Source: Choristoneura fumiferana (taxonomy: Eukaryota > Arthropoda > Insecta > Lepidoptera > Tortricidae). From it: a DNA stretch of 64,000 nucleotides. Shown here in pieces: positions 23,595 through 32,603 of the stretch (positions are counted from its first letter, which is position 1; every line of letters starts with the position of its first letter). The stretch covers positions 13,948,872 through 14,012,871 of the forward strand of contig NC_133474.1 in assembly GCF_025370935.1 (NCBI RefSeq), in the 5' to 3' direction. Both the position numbers and the translations under genes were made by a program. The notes beneath the pieces were generated by a model, which made no database searches, had not been told where the DNA came from, and was given only the letters and a program-made list of their open reading frames with translations.

Positions 23595-25607
23595 TTAATT
23601 TGTACTTAGCTCTTCCACTTTGACATCTACTCCACTATCCGTCAAAATTTCGCTATCTAAGACTGTGGTTTCGTCAACTTCCTTATCATCGCCATTTGGT
23701 ACTTCAGACGTACCTTCATCAGCTTCCGCCAGCGGATGCCGATTAAAATTCGGTACCGGAATTGATATAACTTCGTTTTCAGTTTCCTTTGCTGATTCAT
23801 CTACTTTATTTTCCTCTAGTGGTCTAAATATTTCTTGAAGCGACGAAACTTTTTTCTCTGTTGGAATTATTCTATTTAAATATACTAAAATATCTGACAA
23901 CGAAACAATTCCTATTAGTCTATTTTCCTTATTCACTAGCAATAATCGATGACTCTCTGTCCTAACTATGACTTCTAAGGCCTCGTATAAAGAAATACTC
24001 GATCGACATTTCTGTAATTTTTCTTCCCAGTCTTTCTTTTTGTTCCTTACCTCACCTATTGTCAGAGACAAATCTGAATAGAGCTTTTCACTAACTAAAT
24101 TCAATACTTCACATTTAGCATAAACATCAATTAACTTGCCTTCTTCATCTAAAACAGGCAAAGCAGATATATCTTTATCTAAAAGTAACTGAAATGCTGC
24201 TTTAATACTAGTATTATCGGTCACAGATACAATTTCATCGAATGTACCGATTTTCAGTTCTGTTAATGCTTTGTGGAAAAAAGTTAGTTCTGGGAATTCG
24301 TTCAAATACACGAACAGGAATCTCAAGATTCTTTTATGTGACAGTATGTACAAAACATCGCCATTAAGCGGATCAATGAGCAAAAGCCGATGAACACGAT
24401 TTTTGCTGAGCATATTTATGGCCTCATGTAGAGATTGATCAGGTCCTACGATGCATAAAGGCTTTCGAGTCGGGCGCAATATCTTTTTCCAACTGTGAAG
24501 CGAATGTTTTTCTAATTCTTCTACAGGTAAATTTTCACTTTCAAGATGCAGTAATATTCTTATAAAGTCAGTAACAGTTATCATACCAACAAGCTCTTTT
24601 TTATTAGCATCCCATAGTGGGGCCGACCGTATCCCGTGGGAGATAAGCGTTGGAAATGTTTTTTTTACCAAAAATTGTGTATCAAAAATTATAACTTTAG
24701 CTGATTTAGGTAATATCTCGTAACATTTATGGTATTTAAAAAAGTTTAGCAACAGCCTCGTCTTGTCTCTACCACCTAAAGATATTTGAACTATTGATAA
24801 ATATGGGTCAAACTTTGGAAGTCCCCGAACTTCTCTAAACAATTGCTTAGCTTGTGAAGGATCTAAAGAGGCATATGAGTTCTTATGATAAGTGGGTGAA
24901 GTAGTGCCGATGGAAGATCGGCGAGGTTTCTTATCAGTATTTTTGTTCTTTTTTGCAGGGTCTGAAACCGGCTGGTTAGCTTCAACATGTGGTTTCCTCC
25001 AAAATATATCCATTACTCTTGTAATGGGACTAGACTTTCTTGAGGAAGCTCCTGTTACAGTATGATAATATTTCTTATGAGATTCTTTTGAATCCTCTGC
25101 ATTAGACTCATCTTTGGGAGTTTCAGGCGTTTCTGTTGACTTTGAACTTGTTCCTAATGCTGCTTTAACATTATGAATCAAGGATTGATGTTTTTTAGAA
25201 TCACTTTTCCTTCTGAGTCTAAAAATATCGAATATAGAGCTCCGCGGGCTTGATGTCGTTCCATGGAAGGTTTCATAGCCTTTGACATCTGCTGGTGCTT
25301 CTCTTTCAGCACTGGACGATCTCGATGTATCTGCAGGTTTTTCTTTAAAAATTGATCTAACGTGTGGCCTTTGAGATTCCACTCCACGTGTACCAAAGTG
25401 GACAGTATGCACATTTTGGGCAACGGATGTAGACGGAATATCTTTATCATCGTTTGTTGATAATTTAGTCACCACAAACTTCTTTTTTTCTCCTACGATG
25501 GTCTGGTTATCTTTTTGAACATCCGGCTTTTTCTTTTTATGTTTTGACTTGCCAAATTTAGGAGAAGAATCTGCCGTCGCAGATTCATTTTCCAATATTG
25601 GATCCAT
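23595..25607 (-). CDS. SNF4Agamma: AMP-activated protein kinase gamma subunit (SNF4-type), single-exon
   Basis: This gene encodes a 670-residue regulatory subunit of AMPK, the cytosolic and nuclear energy-sensing kinase that binds AMP/ADP/ATP through four CBS motifs. Residues 1-245 are a Ser/Thr/Lys-rich extension with SSPRSSIFDIFRLRRKSD (119-136) and SSPITRVMDIFWRKP (192-206), similar to the long N-terminal extension of insect SNF4A-gamma isoforms. The CBS motifs fall at about 295-355 (GIRSAPLWD; Arg327, Asp347), 376-435 (HRLLLID, His406/Arg407; SHKRIL, Lys425), 450-505 and 530-580 (HRLLLV, His553/Arg554; SLSDIL, Asp572). Residues 600-670 form an acidic tail. The ATG has a good AAAAATGG context. 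The frame is uninterrupted, although the gene is multi-exonic in model animals, so a retrogene is likely. In CBS3 the usual Arg before VSALP is Asp479 and the usual Asp of KFDV is Glu500. The alternative is a fast-evolving sole gene that lost its introns. Confidence 0.93.
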   Translation of the reverse strand: MDPILENESATADSSPKFGKSKHKKKKPDVQKDNQTIVGEKKKFVVTKLSTNDDKDIPSTSVAQNVHTVHFGTRGVESQRPHVRSIFKEKPADTSRSSSAEREAPADVKGYETFHGTTSSPRSSIFDIFRLRRKSDSKKHQSLIHNVKAALGTSSKSTETPETPKDESNAEDSKESHKKYYHTVTGASSRKSSPITRVMDIFWRKPHVEANQPVSDPAKKNKNTDKKPRRSSIGTTSPTYHKNSYASLDPSQAKQLFREVRGLPKFDPYLSIVQISLGGRDKTRLLLNFFKYHKCYEILPKSAKVIIFDTQFLVKKTFPTLISHGIRSAPLWDANKKELVGMITVTDFIRILLHLESENLPVEELEKHSLHSWKKILRPTRKPLCIVGPDQSLHEAINMLSKNRVHRLLLIDPLNGDVLYILSHKRILRFLFVYLNEFPELTFFHKALTELKIGTFDEIVSVTDNTSIKAAFQLLLDKDISALPVLDEEGKLIDVYAKCEVLNLVSEKLYSDLSLTIGEVRNKKKDWEEKLQKCRSSISLYEALEVIVRTESHRLLLVNKENRLIGIVSLSDILVYLNRIIPTEKKVSSLQEIFRPLEENKVDESAKETENEVISIPVPNFNRHPLAEADEGTSEVPNGDDKEVDETTVLDSEILTDSGVDVKVEELSTN

Positions 25608-25678
25608 TTTTGCCTTACTCGTTGTACTAATTTATACCTTTATAGTGGACCATCATCCGAGGAGTAGGATGGCAGTAC

Positions 25679-25695
25679 CTGTAAAGTAAGAAAAT
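25679..25695 (-). other. Candidate 3' splice site in the AMPK gamma 5' leader
   Basis: On the minus strand a pyrimidine-rich run ends TTTTCTTACTTTACAG, followed by GTACTGCC, 71 nt upstream of the start codon. This is a good acceptor and suggests a non-coding first exon further upstream, as retrogenes often acquire. A competing reading is the TATA-like TATAAAGGTATAAATT at 25632-25647, which would place a transcription start very near the ATG. Only one of the two need be used. Confidence 0.4.
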
Positions 25696-25699
25696 GGAA

Positions 25700-26920
25700 T
25701 TAAGTTTTGTGTTGGAATAGTGAGATTGACTGGCATACTATTATTCTTGTACAAAACTACTTTACTTTAAGAATAAAAAGACATTATTGTGTAATATTCG
25801 ATAAGACAAACGTTGTAGCTTCACCTCTAAACACTTGTACAGTGCATGGAAACCTAAAATAGACACAACGTTGAGCGCTGAACCATCTAAGTACATAAAA
25901 GTGACACCCATACACGAAATTGTTCGATCCATTTAGAAACGAAAGTATCTCAAAAATTTCCACGCACTGCACAATTGCACATGTATAGAAGCCTTATAAA
26001 TGAAATAGACAGAGCACATCACATGTTAGGCGTTACGTTCTGAAAGTCAGGTCATGTCACAATAATTGTCACATTAGCATATATCTCCTCGCTAATGAAA
26101 TCACAATATTACTTTACTTTTTCTAATCTCCGAATAAAAAATATATTTCGTTATTATTTAATTTTCACGTCATTATACTCTTCATTTTTAAGTGAATTAG
26201 TGGTAAATTATCACAAAAAACATCGCTCTACAGCCGTATAACCTAACATGGAGAAATGACATGGGGTGAATAGAACGCCGTTGCTAAGCAACGCAGTGAC
26301 GCCGGTGCAGTATTGAATGCGTCAAATGGTTAAACCAAGGTGCTAATACTAGACTCGGTTACATATTGCATAACCCATACAATTTGAGGAACCAGAAGAC
26401 CAATATTGAAATGTTGACGCCCGCATGTAAAGAGAAAGCTAGGTGAACGTGAATATATGCCATTTCACACGCAATCAATACTTTTGAGGGTCGTGATATG
26501 TGATAATTTAATAATAAATCACGGTAAACGAAGAAATTGTTATGCATACCTTACGGTGATGTTTCATCTTTGCACTAGTTATCACTAATATTAGGCCTCC
26601 AATACTTATTTATAAAATACTTCATTGTTATTTTTTAGAATTAAAGTCGGTGCGATGTGCGCCGACAAAACGTGCCAGGCGCGTATATCCGTGCTTCGCC
26701 ATATTGCCGAAAGACGGGAGGTTAGTAGCGACATCTATTGGTGGGTTAAGGAAACGCTTAACTGGGAACATCCAGCACAAACTGAGGGTGTGTACGCACG
26801 TTACGTTTGGCAAACAAAACGTAAGATGTCATAGTAAACCGGTTTCAAAGCATCAAATTATTGCGGCATTATTGTTTTCCTGGTTGTTTTATTTCACTCT
26901 TTATTTATAAGATAGGTAGG
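25700..26920. other. Upstream flank of the AMPK gamma gene
   Basis: No protein-like frame is recognised. The mixed-composition segment 26640-26840 stands out by higher GC and overlapping open frames on both strands (69 and 86 codons plus, 61 minus), but no domain is visible. It could be a promoter, part of an unrecognised repeat or the far end of a 5' leader. Confidence 0.35.
26280..26292. promoter_or_regulatory. Palindromic RFX X-box-like site
   Basis: GTTGCTAAGCAAC is a perfect palindrome (6-1-6) fitting the RFX-factor X-box half-sites RYYNYY/RRNRAC. It lies 673 nt upstream of the AMPK gamma ATG in a locally CG-containing stretch (26270-26320). RFX factors drive ciliary and sperm-related genes in animals. 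Function here is inferred from the motif only. Confidence 0.35.
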
Positions 26921-27060
26921 TACAGCCAAGTGCAAAAATAAGTATCTATATTCGAACCACTCAAAAATAAGTTACTACGGCCTTATTGCGTCGGAATAAG
27001 AGTCTGTGGTACTTATTTTTGAAACTTTGAGTAAGTTCACATTTTTACACTTGACTATGT
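26921..27060. mobile_element. Small inverted-repeat MITE
   Basis: The left end TACAGCCAAGTGCAAAAATA and right end ending TTTTTACACTTGACTATGT form imperfect terminal inverted repeats around ~100 nt. Internal blocks CAAAAATAAGTTACTACGG and GTGGTACTTATTTTTGAA are also inverted. It resembles in layout, but not in sequence, the element at 58199-58338. Confidence 0.7.
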
Positions 27061-27327
27061 GCATACTTGCATTTAGACTAATAGGTACCTATTAAATACC
27101 TTACAATAAGATGGAAATATGTAATTTGGATGATGGAAAAATGAAAAAGGGATCTGCTTGCAACACGATAATTTATGATCCCCACGTGCCAGAGAAAGAA
27201 AAAAATTAATTGTAGAGTTAACCTTTCAGAAAACGGTTAAAGTAAGCAAAAAAAATAAACTGGAAGCGAGTTGATTTCGGGACCCGTAGGTATGTAACTA
27301 ACAATTTCAAAATATATTTTATAACTA

Positions 27328-27482
27328 GCTGTTGCCCGCAACTCCGTCCGCGTAGAAGCATGAAAAATACTTTACGTCCTATTCTCAGACCTACCGAATA
27401 TACACAAAAAACTTCATAAGAATCGGTCTAGCCGTTTCGGAGCAGTTTGGTCACAAACAGGAGAATTTTATATATTAGAGAT
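27328..27482 (+). repeat. Dispersed non-autonomous repeat (GCTGTTGCCCGCAACTCCG family)
   Basis: It starts ACTAGCTGTTGCCCGCAACT and includes CCGCGTAGAAG, CCTATTCTCAGACCTACCGAA, AATCGGTCTAGCCGTTTCGG, GAGAATTTTATATATTAGA. The copy at 49855-50024 has the same blocks. Shorter relatives sharing the 'GCCCGCGGCTTCG' head are at 30322-30370, 34372-34420, 40084-40115, 44842-44865, 60156-60330 and, reversed, 38725-38760 and 48350-48380. A SINE or LINE 3' end is likely. Confidence 0.75.
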
Positions 27483-28540
27483 TATATTATAATACGAAAA
27501 ATTAGTGATCTACGGATTTTTCCTTTACTAGTACTGAGTACTTTTCTCCTTGCCAAGCTTCTTGGTTCTAGGTCAAATAGTAAGTTTTTATTTGCTTGCA
27601 AGTGTCCAAACTTAACAGACAGACGGACAACAAAATGATCCTACATGTAAGGATTTGTCACAATAGCATAATACAAAATATTAAGAGTTTCACAATATCC
27701 CTATATTTCAGACAGACTGCGGCTTACATCAGAGATTCAGTAGATACTAGGTAGTCTATAAAGCTATAATTTAGCATAGGTGTCTTATAGGGTGCATAAC
27801 AATCACGCCAACAAAGTGGAAGAATATTTTTTTGTAAAATCCCCTCCTTCCTAGGTGAGTACACCTATAACCTAAGTTGTACTTAAAGTGAAGATGATTT
27901 TTTTTGCACGTCTAAACTGTAGTGTGGGTTGACGATGGATTTGGTAGATTCAGGGATTCCTTAGTGAAAGTGAAATATTTAGCCTATGAAAAAAAATACC
28001 AGGTGTCAAGTCTCGGAAACTTAAGGTCGTTGATAAACCAACCCAATATTAAATAATACTAGTTACATAATATAATATTAGTCCGCTGGAAAAAAAATAT
28101 GTACCTACAGCCAGTTTGCTACTTTTTAAAAATAAAAGATAGTTTCCTTATAGTAAAATGAGCTAAATAAAGGATTTAAGGCAGTTTTCCTCCTGGGCTC
28201 ATAATTTTTTCAACCCTTTATATAAATAGGGTATAAATTACTCGGTGATACTTAACACTTAGTTCGTGCAATAAATGCATATATTGAGATTGTTTAATTA
28301 GAAGGTATTCAAGATTGTTAAATGATTATTAATTACTATAACCTGAGCAACCTCTAATTGGCATTAATTTACGAACCTATGGCATACTATTATATCGTCT
28401 ACATATAAAGTTTTACAATGCGTAGGCCGTGACCTAGTGTACTAACCAATTAATTAATTGAGCGGATAATAAATTTTACGGTTACCGATGCGCACTCGCA
28501 TCATAACACAATACTGAAAATTCTAATAACTTATTTTGGA
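27483..28540. other. AT-rich non-genic sequence
   Basis: No gene, RNA or recognised repeat. The unique sequence ends at 28556, where the segment that is repeated after the assembly gap begins. Confidence 0.5.
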
Positions 28541-28556
28541 TATGTTTTGAGCCTCT

Positions 28557-28790
28557 ATGTCGTGGGTTCGAACCCGGACCTGGACAAATATCTCCAAATT
28601 TTTCAAAAAATGTGAGCGAAAATTATACTTGAAATTTATGAGCTTTTCGGTAAACGAAAACAACATGATGAAGCTTGTATACACCTGCAAAGCAATTCAA
28701 TGGAAGAAGAATTATATGTGAAGTTCTCAATCCGCTATGGGCCCACCTGGGAACTACTGCCTAATCCCTCTCTTTTAAAAAAAAAAGTTC
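28557..28790 (+). mobile_element. SINE (GGTTCGAACCC B-box type), 5' part of head missing
   Basis: It begins with a polymerase III B-box-like GGTTCGAACCC, continues ACCTGGACAAATATC, TTATGAGCTTTTCGGTAAAC, GAAGCTTGTATACACCTGC, AAGCAATTCAATGG, AGTTCTCAATCCGCTATGGG, and ends CCCTCTCTTTTAAAAAAAAA. This is a tRNA-derived SINE distinct from the one at 8.8 kb. The second copy (32604-32838) starts at the contig edge. Confidence 0.75.
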
Positions 28791-28965
28791 TCAGTGACCT
28801 TCTGCATACAATCGAATGAAGTCCTCATTCCTAGCGTGCGCCATTTTTTGCCCTTTTTTACACATTTTGTCAAATTCATTTAATTATTTAAGCGTCTATT
28901 TTTATAATCAAAAAAATTTTATAACAAAAAATTGAACCGACTATAAAAAATCATGAAAATATTTT

Positions 28966-29110
28966 TCTACCAGTCTGAAGTCGGTCGGTGCCTCAGCTCG
29001 AGCCAGCAGGAGTGATTGAAGCCCAACATTTAGTGCGTAGGTGAGGTAGATTTACTATAGGTCCACTCCTGCTGGCTCGTGCTGAGGCACTGACCGACTT
29101 CAGACTAGTA
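28966..29110. mobile_element. Foldback MITE (CTACCAGTCTGAAGTCGG family)
   Basis: Inverted arms run TACCAGTCTGAAGTCGGTCG... and ...GACCGACTTCAGACTAGTA. The same family is present at 4397-4553, and the duplicate lies at 33013-33158. A 4-nt GTCG repeat is added inside both arms relative to the 4.4-kb copy, which implies arm homogenisation or spread from a different source copy. Confidence 0.8.
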
Positions 29111-30574
29111 ACAGTGACAGTTCTGAGGTAACAAACATAAAAAAATACAACCGAATTGATAACCTCCTTTTTTAAAGTCAGTTAAAAATACACCTAAAAT
29201 GAGAGTAAAACTCGAATTAAAAACATTAAGTCCCTCGTACCTAAGCAAATAGAAAAAGGGACGATTAAAATTAAACTGTCACTAATGTCTTATGTTTTTG
29301 CCCAATAAATAGTACCAATATTCCGTTATAGTACAGAAATAACCACTGAAAAAATATTCTCTTTCTTCATCAATTACGACTCAATACTAATCTGCGTATA
29401 TTTTCTTATAGCTCTAATTTCACTGAATAAACAATCAAATCCAAACTTAAATAAATATAAAGTAAAGAATTTTTAACCTTAAATCAAAATACCGAAAGGT
29501 TGTTTATTTCAGGCGTAGGCCCTGCGTATAATTTCTTACTCTAGCCATCAACTTACCTAGTTAGTTATACTGAACCGCCTACGCTTAATTGATACGGGTG
29601 TAAGTACAATTTCGGATGTAGAATTAGAGGCCTATTAGAGGCTTTATTTAGACAGAATTATCCGGAACCAATAAGAGAACACGCATGCGCCAAACTTGAT
29701 GTCGTCATCAAATTTCATGTCGTCATGAATTCATGACGTCATCGTTTTGGACACGAGGCGACGATGACGTCGTCGTTGGCAGAGCGAGGGGAGGAAGGGG
29801 GAGTAGCGGCTGATCGATACGGTCTATGATAATAATATCCAGCCCAGCGGAGCTCGACTAACGGCGCCACGGGCGCAGATATACAGCCTTTCAATAAGTC
29901 ACGGGTCGGCTGCTCCAGTGCCCTGCCCAGCACAGGATGCATTCTATAATACGGGTCAGTAAATTTATAGCATGGTTTGCGGCACCTGACATTTTGTGAT
30001 ATCAAAAGGATCCAGAAACAATAGCGGACCGCATGACCTTGATATTGATTTACTGAACTCTAGCCTTAGTTATCAAGTATTGGTGGGTGGTAATCCAAAA
30101 ACTGTTTTGAAGCTCCTACACCATAGTATCATAATAAATAGTTTACTATGGATAAAGAATTAGCCATTTCTACATTTAGGTGAAAATTATAAACTTACTA
30201 ATAATTAGTAGTCTTCTCCTAACTATAACAACAACCCCTACTAATAACATAAATATGCGAAAGCATTTCCGTCGGTCCATTACCTCTTCACGCCTAAACC
30301 ACGGAATCAATTTATATGGTACTAGCTTTTGCCCGCGGCTTCGCCCGCGTGGAATTCGGTTATCGCGCGCTGTTCCGTCTTTTTTTCATATGTAGCTGCT
30401 TAAATATAAAAGGGTCACAAATAAAAAAAATTGTAATAATTTCATGTGAAATAGCATTTAAAGTGCAATTATTGCGATAGAAAAAAATTTTTTTATTTAT
30501 GGCCTTTTTGCATTTAAGCAACGATGCATGTAAGTAAACCCTTGTATTTTATTATATTATAATTTGTGTTAAAT

Positions 30575-31175
30575 AAATCCAATCAAAACATATAAATGTG
30601 AAATGCGAGCCAAGTTCAATATTATGATAAATGCCTTGGTTGTTGACTTTAACGACAAAAAAAAGTGAGATCTAAATGGGTGCAATCGTTAGTCCTGAAA
30701 TTTATTTATAACAATATAAAATATTTTATAACAACTTAAAATATCATTTCTTCTTATAACTTAGGATAATATATTGAAGCCTAAGGCCGGACTTGGCTAG
30801 TTCTCATATAAGAATTATTATTAAGTACCTACTAAAACAGTCATGGAAGATCCCTATGTTTGATGACTAGTTTCTACCAGCAAGCCAAATTTTCGGAAGA
30901 ATAAAATAAGAACTTACAACTTGCGAGGGCTATAATATAATTCGTATATGAAAACTAGCCAAGTTCGACCTGAGGCTTCAATATATTATCCTAAGTTATA
31001 ATAAGAAATGATATTTCAACTTGTTATAAAATATTTTAAGTTGACTTACATGGCACCCATTTAGATCTCACTTCTTTTATCGTTAAAGTCAATAATCAAA
31101 GCAATTTTATCGTACTATTGAACTTGGCTCTCATTTCACATTGGTTTAATGTTTTGATGGGATATCATTACTTTT
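30575..31175. mobile_element. Large foldback, ~230-bp arms
   Basis: Left blocks such as GCGAGCCAAGTTCAATA, GTGAGATCTAAATGGGTGC and TTATAACTTAGGATAATATA reappear as reverse complements in the right arm (TATATTATCCTAAGTTATAA, GCACCCATTTAGATCTCAC, TATTGAACTTGGCTCTC). The central loop holds an AGTCATGGAAGATCCC block. The duplicate is at 34617-35370, where the inner part of the left arm is itself tandemly doubled. Confidence 0.85.
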
Positions 31176-31752
31176 TGTACAGAAATAATTTAATTTAAAA
31201 ATTATAATAAAATGATTTTACTAGTTTCTGATTTATTCACCCAACTACCTATCTAGATGCCAGTTTTGAACTTTCTCTTTCTAGGTCATCTGGAACTGGG
31301 TTAGAGGTGAGTCAGTGATAAAAATGACGATTTTGGATGTTAATATCTAAATAACCGTTTGAGGTGTGTTTATGAAATTTGGACCACATATTATTATGTA
31401 TCTCACAAGTCTCAATAAATGAGCCAAATTAGAAATGTTTATGTGAAATAGTTTTTGAGTTATGAGGGGGTCAAAAGTGCACATGGCGCTGCTCGCCAAT
31501 TCTGTTAGCTTGAACTAGGCTTGATACGCCACCGCGTGTCTAGTTAAATTTTTAACTAGTTGGATATTTCATTTGAGCTGTAATACTTTCATTCACTTAT
31601 TCAATCCATTCGTAGAAATGCAACGCACAGACTTTATCACTTTAAAATGGCATTTTTGAGTGACATATTTAAAAAAATCGTCTGCACAATATATTGTGCG
31701 ATGCAACATAACATCCGATTGAATTAAAGCTAAGCTAGTCAGTCATTTTAAC

Positions 31753-32503
31753 GTACGTATTATAGTGTATAAATTTAAAATACATATCGGCTGAAATATA
31801 TACAGTTGAAATACCGAAAATCATAAAATATAATGCATCAAAATATATAAAGTTATGTGACATAAGTTCTAAACGCATAAGCTTGAAAGGCATATTGGTC
31901 AAAATTTATAATAGTTACAATGCATAATGGTTTTAGTCATATTCAAAATACATCAAATGTATAAAAAAAAAATCAAAGTAAAAAAATGAAAAATGAAATA
32001 TCAATCAATATCTATATAGTATGTTTTCTAATGGTTGAAATACATAATAGACACTGACATTTCACAAAGAAAAATGCATATAATACAATACTGGCACTCG
32101 CCGGCCGCTGCCGCGGCACGCTCACTTCGCTCGCTCAGCTCGTGCTTGATTTGGTCATAGTTGAACCTAACACGCTCCTCCTCGCTACGCTCGTCGTCGC
32201 ACCTAAAGTTTCTATTCAATTAATGATCAGACTTTAGTTTAAAATGCAAGGTATTGTTAGACAACACAGCCACCGATCAGTCGGCATCTTATAGGTTAGG
32301 TTAGGTAAGAGTTTCGTCCAGGCGCGATCGCCTTAACCACGCTGAATAGAAGCTCCGCGAAGCGGAGCTCCGTCGACACTGTTTTGTAGTCCTAAATTTT
32401 TCAGAATTTAACATCTAAATACAACGTAAATAGACTGCAGATGATGATGAACATGAACTTTGGCACTATGTATGGTATATATTTTGAACATTATGAAAAA
32501 CGT
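31753..32503. mobile_element. Terminal-inverted-repeat element, right end cut off by contig edge
   Basis: It starts GTACGTATTATAGTGTATAA at 31753. The complete version is at 35975-36957 in the second copy. The interior contains a CG-rich tract (about 32095-32200, CACTCGCCGGCCGCTGCC) whose minus-strand frame reads low-complexity Arg/Glu/Ala text. The contig ends inside this repeat, which probably explains why the assembly broke here. Confidence 0.8.
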
Positions 32504-32603
32504 NNNNNNNNNNNNNNNNNNNNNNNNNNNNNNNNNNNNNNNNNNNNNNNNNNNNNNNNNNNNNNNNNNNNNNNNNNNNNNNNNNNNNNNNNNNNNNNNN
32601 NNN
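32504..32603. other. Assembly gap, 100 N
   Basis: The run is exactly 100 N, the conventional placeholder for a gap of unknown length. Both flanks belong to the same ~4-kb sequence, so the true gap may not exist. Frames drawn through the N run are artefacts. Confidence 0.99.

Larger units (their letters stand above)
28557..32503. repeat. Copy 1 of a ~4-kb segment duplicated across the assembly gap
   Basis: This segment is collinear with 32604-36732 over its whole length with few substitutions. Its last base before the N run matches 36732, and the first base after the N run (32604) matches 28557. It includes a SINE body (28557-28790), a foldback MITE (28966-29110), a tract rich in TGACGTCATC/GTCGTC (29700-29785), an 'AGCTTTTGCCCGCGGCTTCG' repeat (30322-30370), a foldback (30575-31175) and a truncated terminal-inverted-repeat element (31753-32503). 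The 88-codon frame 29739-30005 is kept in both copies but shows no domain. Allelic overlap is the favoured explanation. Confidence 0.9.

Noticed and set aside
29739..30005. 88-codon minus-strand frame kept in both ~4-kb copies
   Set aside because: Identity between copies follows from the allelic overlap and is not independent conservation; no domain or splice support.
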